A DNA stretch of 64,000 nucleotides, from contig DASPTQ010000076.1 in assembly GCA_035623335.1 (NCBI GenBank), positions 1 to 64,000 on the forward strand, in the 5' to 3' direction. Shown here in pieces: positions 36,801 through 44,800 of the stretch. The notes under the pieces were generated by a model. It made no database searches, was not told the origin of the DNA, and worked only from the letters and a program-made list of their open reading frames with translations. The position numbers and the translations under genes are program-made. Positions within the stretch are counted from its first letter, which is position 1. Each line of letters opens with the position of its first letter. Source of the stretch: JAFAGX01 sp035623335. GTDB lineage: Bacteria; Acidobacteriota; Terriglobia; Terriglobales; Acidobacteriaceae.

Positions 36801-37486
36801 TACTGCTGATATGGGTTTTGCAGCTGCGGATATGGTGGCTGCTGGCTTGGGAAGAGTGGCTGCGGCGGCTGGTTCGGTACGGGCGGGTTGGTGGTCTCGT
36901 ACAAGGACTGCGCCGTACCTCCGGGCAGGTACTTGGTGAGATCGCAGTCCAAGTCGCTCTCATGCAATGTCCAATACTGTTGTTCTTGGGATAGAACCCT
37001 TTTGCTGTCGGGTTGTTCGGTAGGCTTCGCGTCCTTGCCGGCAGGAATCGGAGCTCGGCAAGGCAGGTTTCGCGCTAGTTCTTCCCGTGTGGGTTTGGCC
37101 CGAATGTATTGGCGATCTTCGATCTCTCTGGTTGCGATGACGCGGACCGCTGGATCCGCTTGGATCAAACGAAACACAGCCTCATCGGTCAGGTCGTTCG
37201 CATCCAGAACCCTGCCCTGCTCGAAGGCTCTTCTGACCAGCGCCTTTTTCACCTGTAGGAGAAGTCCCGTCTCCTCCTGCAGAATCGAGACGATCTTGTC
37301 CGCCGATAGCGAGACTGTCTCCTCGGCTTCTTGCTCCGCGCGAGAGTGAGCCTGATCAATCGCAGGGCTCGTGGTATACGACAAAGTCGGCTGTTGTTGG
37401 CTCCAAATTGCGATGGAAGAGCCCAGCAAAACAGCAGCCAAAGTAATGGCTTTCTTGCAATTCGAGACCAAAATGGGACCACTCAT
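33869..37486 (-). CDS. Giant SLBB-domain polysaccharide export protein (Wza-related)
   Basis: 1205 residues from ATG 37486 (GAGG five nt upstream). A signal peptide is followed by a Pro/Gln-rich stretch (about 210-260). The Poly_export domain starts near 424 (DYVVGPGDGLTIILSGG). Seven SLBB repeats follow from about 499 to 1110, each with a V-x-GxVxxP core: VVGDVERPG, VEGMVRRPA, LDGYVSRPG, ISGEVRDPG, IEGQVARPG, LGEVAHPG and VDGSVYNP. The C-terminus has a short hydrophobic helix (MAIAQIAASIGSAIAIS), which in Wza makes the outer-membrane pore. Classic Wza has only two or three such repeats and about 380 residues, so this is a strongly expanded form, presumably spanning the periplasm. Confidence 0.9.
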   Translation of the reverse strand: MSGPILVSNCKKAITLAAVLLGSSIAIWSQQQPTLSYTTSPAIDQAHSRAEQEAEETVSLSADKIVSILQEETGLLLQVKKALVRRAFEQGRVLDANDLTDEAVFRLIQADPAVRVIATREIEDRQYIRAKPTREELARNLPCRAPIPAGKDAKPTEQPDSKRVLSQEQQYWTLHESDLDCDLTKYLPGGTAQSLYETTNPPVPNQPPQPLFPSQQPPYPQLQNPYQQYPQQTYPPSQGAPQSQPPDYRRQLEMTQLQYGDYFGLDADESQMAAIQPGELPTLLNANQTDGSSTLFRKGMPGAESSVPGTGVSGLTLPPSLGSSGSSPLASLTAGRRELAPQPPRLENQMRPQVPYYIQPKPNLQPKLRHPPNPYADVPSLYDLYAQYSRRSLRLERFGEDVFRNGTGNSDELPMDMPAGPDYVVGPGDGLTIILSGGISQRLQRIVDREGRVALPEVGAVEVAGRNLGDVQHIVRAALRGEFRDVDADVSLARIRTVRVYVVGDVERPGAYDVSSLSTPLNALFVAGGPTSAGSLRLLEHYRGKERVQEVDVYDLLLHGITGNLQRLEAGDTIVVPPLKGEVTVEGMVRRPAIYELNEETNLAEVLQLAGGVLPTGTLRHVDLERIESHESRTMLRLDIPETNNQQQVTQALEDFKVQVGDKVKITPILPYTEKTVYLDGYVSRPGKFAYTEGMKVTDLIKSYKDVLPEPSNIHAEIIRLNAPDYTPVVLAFNLGDALAGKDQDLILKPFDTVRVFSKYDFEDPPIVTISGEVRDPGDHLTNGLPHLRDAIYLAGGTTHDALLDDVQIYRKTSNGNLEVLSVNLGKALAGDQKYNIMLQPKDRVFVQRDLNKVDPPMVSIEGQVARPGKYPLGENMTAAGLVQLAGGFKRGAYTEEADLTRYEVEQGTRVVSDHVNVPIAKAMQGEADADVRLRDGDVLTIGEISGWQDLGATIQVLGEVAHPGGYGIQPGERLSSVIARAGGFLPTAYPYGAIFERVELRELEEKNRADLIERIKAEAKTVKLVPEMDADDQAQAKATVLQYKRTIENLQNTPPAGRLVIHISSDIQHWQKTQADVQLRPGDKIYIPKRPSMVVVDGSVYNPTGITYKPGKNAGWYLQQAGGPTAMANKKGTFVIRADGSIAGGPGGLLSGGVEGTEMRPGDMVVVPEQIYSFSNKFKSTMAIAQIAASIGSAIAISAYYATH

Positions 37487-37557
37487 AAACACCTCAAGAT
37501 GGGAAGCAGCCGAAACTTAGGCCAGACGCGCGATGAGAAGTTGCACCCAAGAATTGT

Positions 37558-38121
37558 TCAGCAAGGCTCGATGTCCGCTTCATCGACTTCGACGGCAACC
37601 GAACGCATGATGAGATCGATGGACAGCACAACCCGAAACCGATCTTTACGTCGCACCAGGATTCCACTTGCGCCGGCTAATGGTCCATACCGAATATATA
37701 CGCGCTGCCCGACTTTCAGGTAGGGGTGGGGTTCGGCACGAATGCCGCTAGCCAGCCCACTGCTCAGAGACTCTATTTCCGCATCGGGCAAAGGTATGGG
37801 GTGACCGTTGAAACCTACAATGCGCACCACGCCAGGCAATTGCAAGACTCGCAACCGATCCTTTAGATCAATGCGGACGAATACATACCCCGGGAAGAGG
37901 ACCAGGTCAAGTTCCTTCCGCCGATCTTTCCACCGCCGGATACTGCGGTAGACGGGAAGGAACGATTGCACACGCCTTTCTTGCAGTTGGAACAGTACTT
38001 GCTTCTCGTGACGCGAACAGACGTACGCCGCGTACCAACGAACCTGGAGGGATCTTTCCAGGGAACTTCGATCGTCCAGAAGCACCGCCTGGTTGCCAAC
38101 CGTGCTCTCGGTAAGAGTCAT
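37558..38121 (-). CDS. NusG-like antitermination factor (RfaH/UpxY type)
   Basis: 187 residues. The NusG N-terminal domain is seen in RWYAAYVCSRHEKQVLFQL, VQSFLPVYR and LVLFPGYVFVRIDLKD. A C-terminal KOW-like part follows (VGQRVYIRYGPLAGASGILV). Specialised NusG paralogues at the head of polysaccharide operons let RNA polymerase read through the long transcript. Its position as the first gene of the ~25-kb minus-strand locus, 71 nt before the exporter gene, fits that job. The general nusG would normally lie beside secE and L11 genes, which are not here. Two 11-bp direct repeats lie just before the ATG. Confidence 0.88.
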   Translation of the reverse strand: MTLTESTVGNQAVLLDDRSSLERSLQVRWYAAYVCSRHEKQVLFQLQERRVQSFLPVYRSIRRWKDRRKELDLVLFPGYVFVRIDLKDRLRVLQLPGVVRIVGFNGHPIPLPDAEIESLSSGLASGIRAEPHPYLKVGQRVYIRYGPLAGASGILVRRKDRFRVVLSIDLIMRSVAVEVDEADIEPC

Positions 38122-38152
38122 CTTACTTACAGCTTCGCCCCCTCACTTACAG
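38122..38152 (-). promoter_or_regulatory. Tandem 11-bp repeats before the nusG-like gene
   Basis: On the minus strand CTGTAAGTGAG (38152-38142) and CTGTAAGTAAG (38132-38122) repeat with a period of 20 nt, the second abutting the ATG. Two helical turns of spacing suggests a binding site for a protein on one face of the DNA or a paired RNA signal in the leader. A GAGGGGG lies between them. Confidence 0.4.
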
Positions 38153-38398
38153 GTGTTTGTGAGCTAACCCGCCTAATCAATCGTCCCACAGACCTTTGGG
38201 CAGGTAACGCGCTTGCCGGATTCAATCCCTGCCGTGGACCCAATACCTAACCCATGGCAATGCCCGAAGTCGCGCGGCGCCGTTCCCAGACGACCTTCCT
38301 CATCGAGGCGCTCGTTTCGGCTACGCCATTCTTGAAGAACAACCTGTTTGTATCAAATTCGCCGAGTACAAGACCACGACCCGCATCTTGATGATTAA

Positions 38399-38767
38399 CT
38401 AGGCACCAGCTCTAGCCTGTTTTCGCAACACGCTTAAGATGCCTTGCTCGGAGGATTCCACACGCTGGGAACGAATATCGATGAAGGCCCAATAAAAAAT
38501 GCCGCTGTTCCGCTCGGCGGCAAGGGCAAGAATCTTCATCTCCGGGTAACGGCCCAGCAAGAACCCCCGTAAACCTGGGCGGGTCTCTGGATCTTCGAGC
38601 TCCATGATCAGGTAATCTGGACGTGTACGATTGACCAGTTCCGTGATTTCGGCATCATCCTCAGCTGATCCAACAACTTCGATATCTGGCTGATCTCCGA
38701 TCGTCGCAAGTACCAGATCCTTCATCAAGCGCGGCTTATTCGCAACCAACACTCTGATCTTTTGCAC
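38399..38767 (-). CDS. Divergent receiver-domain protein, Asp replaced by Glu
   Basis: 122 residues from GTG 38767, chosen for GGAG eight nt upstream; a TTG at 38800 lacks a good site. It resembles the receiver half of NarL-type regulators: IRVLVANKPRLMKDLVLATI, then DIEVVGSAEDDAEI. At the phospho-acceptor place it reads PDYLIMELEDPE where the family has LLD, so Asp is replaced by Glu, which can mimic phosphorylation. There is no DNA-binding domain. It lies between the NusG-like gene and a LuxR-type regulator on the same strand, so a role in tuning the polysaccharide locus is plausible but not shown. Confidence 0.65.
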   Translation of the reverse strand: MQKIRVLVANKPRLMKDLVLATIGDQPDIEVVGSAEDDAEITELVNRTRPDYLIMELEDPETRPGLRGFLLGRYPEMKILALAAERNSGIFYWAFIDIRSQRVESSEQGILSVLRKQARAGA

Positions 38768-39271
38768 GATGATCTCCGTGCAGGGTAGTGTCTCTGACAA
38801 CCTTAGGAGAAAGTAAGATTCAAATTAGGCCTATAGGAGCAGACGAAGATAGTACCAGAGGCCTCACTGTCCTATCATTCTGAACTCAGCATCAAGTACC
38901 AAAAAAGTACCCGTTAGGGCGCCGCTTACACCTTGACCGCAAACCGAGGCGAATAGGCAGATCCTTCGGGATACCTGATGTGTTCATGCTTAACCGTCTA
39001 CTCAGCGGTGCCAGGACCTTGCGTTGCGAAGAAATCAGTCGGATTCGAGGCACAAGTATATACGGTCCCTAATAAAAATGCGAGAGAAACTTCCTGTTTT
39101 CAACTGCTTTGGAAATGTGTTGCCGCAGATCTTCTTGCACGCGCCGGCATCGGATCGGCATACCGTGTGGCTCTGCCGATTGAAACGCTAATACCACCCT
39201 CCCCAACCGAACCAACACATACCGTGAATGCTCATCTCGACCGGGTGCAGAGCCTCCGCATGTTCATTGGT
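38768..39271. other. Intergenic region between the two regulator genes
   Basis: No gene is recognised. It contains one copy of the shared upstream element (39050-39102) described separately. Confidence 0.4.
39050..39102 (-). promoter_or_regulatory. Shared upstream element, copy 1
   Basis: On the minus strand CTCGCATTTTT, seven variable bases, then ACCGTATATAC. The same arrangement occurs at 40023-40074 before the LuxR-type regulator. Read as a promoter, CTCGCA and TATATA are 16 nt apart. It lies about 300 nt before the receiver-only gene at 38767. Confidence 0.5.
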
Positions 39272-39943
39272 TCATGCCACCGCGTCTGGCGATCGGCACA
39301 GCTCTACAGCGTTGAGCCGATCGCTGGCTCCGAGCTTGCGCAACATGCGATGAATGTGGTTTTTCACGGTTTGCTCAGAGAGGTTCAGCTGACTAGCAAT
39401 CTCCTTGTTCGTCAAACCATCTCTGATCATATGAACCAGTTGTTGTTCCCGGCGGGTGAGGCCAAGACCATGTCTGACGATAAAGCGTGCGGGTGGTTGT
39501 GGCTTTGATTTCGCTACTTCTTCAAAAAGCGCCAGGCAAAGCCCAGGAGGGCAAACAGCTTCTCGGTTCGCCACCGAGCGCACTGCCGCCGCTACTTCGA
39601 TCGCGGATGCATCTTTCAGTACGTAACCGACGATGCCGTCGCGAACCAATTGAAGAAAGGTTCCCAGGTCGGGCTCCATCCCGATCATGACAACCTTCAG
39701 CCCGGGAACTGCAGTTCTCATTTCCTCGATCAAACGCAATTCCGATGATGCCACCGGTGCGGAATCACAAAGCATGACATCGGGCGCCAGCTGTGCTATT
39801 TGCTGCGCGACATCCGGCACTAAGGCGGAAGCTCCGACAACACGGATGTCGATTTTCTTGTTTAAAATGCGCCAAAGGGCCTCTCGCAAAAGCCGGTTTT
39901 CTGCCAGAATGAAAACCTCGACAGTCTCCCGTGCCACAGACAT
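39272..39943 (-). CDS. LuxR-type response regulator (NarL/FixJ family)
   Basis: 223 residues. The receiver domain (about 8-125) opens VEVFILAENRLLREALWRIL and carries the phospho-acceptor Asp in PDVMLCDSAP and the Lys in GYVLKDASA. The C-terminal helix-turn-helix (about 155-215) reads LTRREQQLVHMIRDGLTNKE, then IASQLNLSEQTVKNHIHRML. It should bind DNA as a dimer when phosphorylated. No histidine kinase gene is nearby. ATG start with AGAGAGGG upstream. It is divergent from nrdR and shares an upstream element with the receiver-only gene downstream. Confidence 0.9.
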   Translation of the reverse strand: MSVARETVEVFILAENRLLREALWRILNKKIDIRVVGASALVPDVAQQIAQLAPDVMLCDSAPVASSELRLIEEMRTAVPGLKVVMIGMEPDLGTFLQLVRDGIVGYVLKDASAIEVAAAVRSVANREAVCPPGLCLALFEEVAKSKPQPPARFIVRHGLGLTRREQQLVHMIRDGLTNKEIASQLNLSEQTVKNHIHRMLRKLGASDRLNAVELCRSPDAVA

Positions 39944-40285
39944 AACAACCCTCTCTCCGTCGCATGCACCCCCCTCACGCGAGGCTCCAGTGTCGTTGGA
40001 ACCAATTGCAGCTGGAATAGCCGCACCAGAATATACGGTTTTTCACAAAAATGCGAGGGCAATTGGCGTTTTGAGGCCTTGCGTGTTCCACGGACCTAGT
40101 GGCCCTGCGGTCCAAACCATTGCTGTGAAAATCCGCTTGCTAACCGTCGCATGTCTGGCAGCCGTAGCCTCGAAGCTTTTCTGAGAAACTGAACCTCTTG
40201 CTCGCGGTTTTTGCCCGAACTGTCAGGATCTGTGTCTGTCGTCCGGAACCGCCTGTTACAATCGATGCTTGTTCTTTCAAGCATC
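39944..40285. other. Divergent intergenic region (regulator / nrdR)
   Basis: It holds upstream signals for both neighbours. For the minus strand there is the shared element at 40023-40074. For nrdR there is a -10-like TACAAT at 40257-40262. No gene is seen. Confidence 0.4.
40023..40074 (-). promoter_or_regulatory. Shared upstream element, copy 2
   Basis: On the minus strand CTCGCATTTTT, seven variable bases, then ACCGTATATTC, about 80-130 nt before the LuxR-type regulator ATG. It matches copy 1 at 39050-39102 in two exact blocks of 11 and 9 bases with equal spacing. It could be a promoter (CTCGCA / 16 nt / TATATT) or an operator. Confidence 0.5.
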
Positions 40286-40783
40286 ATGAAGTGCCCTTTT
40301 TGTGGATTCGTGAATGACAAGGTGGTGGACTCGCGGGAAAGTAAAGAGGCCGAGTCTATCCGTCGGCGGCGAGAGTGCCTGAAGTGTGGCAAGCGCTTCA
40401 CTACCTACGAGCGCATCGATGAAATCCCCTACATGGTGGTGAAAAAAGATGGACGGCGAGAGAAATTCGACCGGCAGAAGGTGCTGAATGGACTTTTGCG
40501 TGCTTGCGAAAAACGCCCGGTTCCGATTGGCAAGCTGGAGCAAATCGTGAACGAGGCCGAGGGTTTCGTGATCGAGTCCCCCGAGCGAGAGCGCAAAACG
40601 AGCGAACTCGGCGAACTCATTATGAATCGCTTAAGACGTTATGACAAAGTGGCTTATGTACGCTTTGCCTCGGTTTACTTGGACTTCAAGGACGTGCAGG
40701 AGTTCATGAACGAGTTGAAGGACCTTATCAAGGCCAAGGATGGGGCAGACGTTCGCACGAAAACCATCGGGAAGCCGCAATAG
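40286..40783 (+). CDS. nrdR: Transcriptional repressor NrdR
   Basis: 165 residues from ATG 40286, giving the invariant MKCPFCGFVNDKVVDSRES start. The zinc ribbon uses CPFC and CLKCGKRFTTYE. The ATP-cone follows (MVVKKDGRREKFDRQKVLNG, about 48-135), with YVRFASVYLDFKDVQEF near the end. NrdR senses ATP/dATP and represses ribonucleotide reductase genes; none of those are in the window. Length is standard. A -10-like TACAAT at 40257-40262 leaves a leader of about 17 nt. The dehydrogenase gene follows after 30 nt. Confidence 0.95.
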   Translation: MKCPFCGFVNDKVVDSRESKEAESIRRRRECLKCGKRFTTYERIDEIPYMVVKKDGRREKFDRQKVLNGLLRACEKRPVPIGKLEQIVNEAEGFVIESPERERKTSELGELIMNRLRRYDKVAYVRFASVYLDFKDVQEFMNELKDLIKAKDGADVRTKTIGKPQ

Positions 40784-40813
40784 GGTAGCCCGAGCTGTGC
40801 TCGAACTCGATAC

Positions 40814-41857
40814 ATGACTATGCCACACCGCATCACCCTCATTCCTGGAGACGGTATCGGACCGGAGGTCACCGAGGCTGCGGTCCGCATACTCGAGGCT
40901 ACCGGGCTAGAGCTCGAATGGGAAACGCATGCGGCAGGCGCCGACGCTTACGAAAAACATGGCGCATACATTCCCCGTGCGCTTATCGACTCTATCGAAC
41001 GTACTCGGGTTGCCCTGAAGGGCCCGATTTCGACTCCCATCGGAAGAGGTTTTCCGAGCATCAACGTGGAGTTGCGTAAGCGCTTCGAGCTGTACGCCAA
41101 CTTCCGTCCGATCAGCAATTTGCCCCACATCCCCACGCGCTATCCGCAGGTGGATCTCATCATCGTCCGGGAAAATACCGAGGGCTTGTACTCCGGCATC
41201 GAGCACGAGGTCGTGCCGGGCGTGGTCGAGAGCCTGAAAATCATGACGGAGAAGGCGTGTACGCGCATTTCACGTTTCGCTTTCGAATATGCCCGCAAGA
41301 ATCGGCGGAAGAAGATCCATGCCATTCATAAGGCCAACATCATGAAGCTTTCCGACGGCCTGTTCCTCCGCTGCGCCCAGGATGTAGCCAAGGAATATCC
41401 CGAGATCACCTACGCCGAGCACATTGTGGACAATACCTGCATGCAGCTGGTCATGAACCCTTATCAGTACGACATGCTGCTGATGGAAAATCTGTATGGC
41501 GATATCATTTCTGATCTCTGCGCGGCCTTTGTCGGCGGGTTGGGAATGGTTCCGAGCGCGAACCTGGGAGACCACTGCGCCATTTTCGAGGCGGTTCACG
41601 GCTCGGCTCCGGACATTGCCGGGAAAAACCTCGCCAATCCCACCGCCGTAATCCGCTGCGCCCTGCTGATGCTCCACCATCTCGGCGAGGACGAAGCGGC
41701 ACTCAAAATACGGAACGCGCTCGAAATGGTCTACCGCACGCGCGACAAATTAACCCGCGATGTAGGGGGTAAGGCCGGGACCTCGGAGTTCGCCGACTCG
41801 ATCATCGCGGCGATGGAACCGGAGGCGGTGGCCGCCGCCCGAGGCAATCGTCAGTAG
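40814..41857 (+). CDS. Isocitrate/isopropylmalate dehydrogenase family (NAD-type isocitrate dehydrogenase)
   Basis: 347 residues. Motifs: ITLIPGDGIGPEVTEAAV; VALKGPISTPIGRGFPSINV, containing the substrate Ser/Asn loop; LYANFRPI; DLIIVRENTEGLYSGIEH; the catalytic AIHKANIMKLSDGLFL; DIISDLCAAFVGGLGMVPSAN; and the cofactor stretch FEAVHGSAPDIAGKNLANPT. Spacing and the NTEGLYSGIEH segment fit NAD-dependent isocitrate dehydrogenases (TCA cycle) better than LeuB. Homoisocitrate or tartrate dehydrogenases are alternatives. Met3 (40820) may also serve as start. It is probably cotranscribed with nrdR. Confidence 0.87.
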   Translation: MTMPHRITLIPGDGIGPEVTEAAVRILEATGLELEWETHAAGADAYEKHGAYIPRALIDSIERTRVALKGPISTPIGRGFPSINVELRKRFELYANFRPISNLPHIPTRYPQVDLIIVRENTEGLYSGIEHEVVPGVVESLKIMTEKACTRISRFAFEYARKNRRKKIHAIHKANIMKLSDGLFLRCAQDVAKEYPEITYAEHIVDNTCMQLVMNPYQYDMLLMENLYGDIISDLCAAFVGGLGMVPSANLGDHCAIFEAVHGSAPDIAGKNLANPTAVIRCALLMLHHLGEDEAALKIRNALEMVYRTRDKLTRDVGGKAGTSEFADSIIAAMEPEAVAAARGNRQ

Positions 41858-41879
41858 CGGTTCGCGAGCATCTGTTGTC

Positions 41880-44800
41880 TCAAACCACAAAATACTTCGC
41901 GCTGGGATGGTGGACCACGATGGCGGAAGTGGATTGTTCGGGATCCAGCAAGAATCCGGAGGTCAAGCGCACTCCTAGATTTTCTTCCGGATGGAGCAAG
42001 GCAAACAGCTTCGTCTGATCTTCCAGGTTGGGGCAGGCGGGATAGCCGAAGGAGTACCGGGATCCGCGATACTTTTGATGGAATAGATCGCGAATATGCG
42101 GCGAGTCGTCTCCGGCGATGCCCAATTCCTCGCGCATTCTCTTGTGCAGGTACTCCGCCAGCGCTTCCGCGGTTTCAACGCTTAAGCCATGCAGGAAAAG
42201 ATACTTGGTATACTCGCCGCTCTCAAACAGGTGTTGGGTTTCCTGGGACGCGGTGCCCCCGATCGTAACCAGAGACAGCCCAATCACATCCATCTTCCCT
42301 GAGTTCTTGGGAGCAAAGAAATCGGCAATGCTCAGTCTGCGGCCCTCCTTCTGCCGGGGAAAGGCGAAGCGGAGGAGTTCGCCGCCAGGACCGCCCTCGG
42401 TCGGCTCATAGACGAGCACATCATTCGCTTCGCTCTGCGCCGGGAAATACCCGTACACCGCCTTCGGCTCGAACCATTGACTGCGAATGACCTCCTCCTC
42501 GAGCTGGCTCTTGATCGGCCGGAACTTTTCCTCCACCAGGCGGAGATAATCCTCCTGTGATGCCGTCTTCAACTGCCACTGATTCTTGAACAGCGCCGTA
42601 TCGTTGATGTAAGGAAAGATTTCGCGCAAATCAAAGTCCTTGCGCACGCGTACGCCCCAGAACGGAGGCACGGGGATGTTGGGCGCATCGCCGACGACCG
42701 GGCTGCGCTCGGTGAACAGTGGCCCGGTTTCTTCGTCTACGGCCGCTGCCTTGGCATATTCCTTGACCGTCCTACCCTCCTCCAGACGAGCTTGCCGACG
42801 GCCATCCATGGTCGACAAGTCTTCCATCAGGTGCAAGCCGGCAAAGGCGTCGTCGGCGTAGAAAACCGCGCTCGAGTATTCCCGTCGCAAATCGTCCTCG
42901 ACGTATTTGCGGGTCAGCGCCGCGCCGCCACAGATCACGGGGAATTCCAGCTGCTGCCGCTCGAGATCCTGAATGACATATTTCATCTCGAGCGTGGACT
43001 TCACCAGCAACCCACTTAAGCCGATCGCATCCGCCTGGCGCTCGAGTGCCGCCTTGATGATCGTGTCCCCAGGTTGCTTAATGCCCAGGTTGACCACGCG
43101 GAACCCGTTGTTGGTCAGAATGATGTCCACCAGGTTCTTACCAATATCGTGGACATCGCCTTTCACCGTAGCCAGCACGATCGTGCCCTTCTGGGAACCG
43201 GTCTTTCTCTCCATCTTCGGCTCTAGATAAGCGACGGCCTGCTTCATCACCGCCGCCGAGTCGAGTACCGACGGCAGCTGCATCTTACGCGCCCCGAACA
43301 AGTCTCCGACGGTTTTCATACCATCGAGCAGCACCGTGTTGATCAGGTCGAGTGGCGTGTACTGGACGAGTGCCTCTTCGAGCAGCTGCTCCAAGGTTTT
43401 CCGATGGGCCCCCTCACCGACGGCCTTCTCCCCCTGGATGATGGCGAATTTCAGTTTGTCCTCGACTCCGAGGGTCTCGAGGTGCGCGGTGGTCGCCGCC
43501 TGCACCTTGCCCTTCGTCCCGGCAAAGTGCTCCATATAGCGCTGCAGCGGATCGCCGCCCGATTGGTCGCGGTAAATCAGCTTGCGCGCCAGCTCGACCT
43601 CTTCATGTGGAATTTTGTACAAAGGGTAGACCTTCGAGTAGTTGACGATGGCCATGTCGAGCCCATGGTCGACTGCCTCGTGGAGGAAGACCGAGTTCAG
43701 AACCCGCCGCGGATATATGTCGAGGCCAAAGGAAATATTGCTGACCCCTAGAATGGTCTTCACCGCCGGCAGTTCGTTCTTGATCCGCTTGATCGCCTGG
43801 AGCGTTTCGATGCCGGCCGTGCGATATTCCTCCTGCCCGGTTGAAATCGGCAGGGTGAGCGCATCAAAAATCAAATCGACCGGACGAACTCCGTATTTTT
43901 GGGTGGCGAGGTTGTAGATACGCTTGGCGATTGCGGTTTTCTTCTCCGCCGTCAGGGCCATGCCCTCCTCGTCAATGGTCAGGGCAATCACGGCTGCGCC
44001 GAAGCGCTTGGCCATGGGCAACACTTTCGCCGTGCGCTTCTCCCCATCTTCGAGGTTGATCGAGTTGATGATGGGCTTCCCCGGAATGCGCTTCAACGCC
44101 TCTTCGACGACATCAGCCTCGGTCGAATCCACCAGGATCGGGGCGGGAACTCGAGTGGCGACTTTCTCCAGAATGGAAGTGATGTAACCTTTCTCATCTT
44201 CCCCGACGATCGCGCAACAGAGGTCCAGCATGTGGGAACCATGGCTGACCAACTTCTTCGCCAAAGCGAGGATATCGTCGTACTTCTTGCCCCGAACCAG
44301 ATTGCGGAAATGCTCGACCCGGGTGGTCGTGTTCATCTCTTCGGCCACGATCAGAGGTTTGGGCTCGAGGTCGAGCGGAACCATCGTGTAGGCACTCGCC
44401 GCAGCGGCCACGGGGTTCACCTCCCGCTTCGCCGGCTCCAGGCCGCTCACGGCTTCGACCACGGCCCTTAAATGTTCCGGGGTCGTTCCGCAGCAGCCAC
44501 CGACGATGCGGACGCCATAGTTCTCGACAAAGTGTTTGTGATAGGTGGCCAGCTCCTCCGGTTTCAGTTTGTAGACTGCCCGGCCGCCTTCGTTTTGCGG
44601 TAGCCCGGCATTGGGCAGCACCGAGACCTGCTTGGTCGAATTGGCGCCCAGGTAGCGCACCGCATCATTCATCTCTGCCGGGCCGGTAGCGCAGTTGAGC
44701 CCGATTACCTCCACGTCGAAAGCTTCGAGCGCCGTGAGCGCAGCCCCGATTTCGGTGCCCAGCAGCATGGTTCCGGTGGCTTCAAGGGTTACTTGCACCG

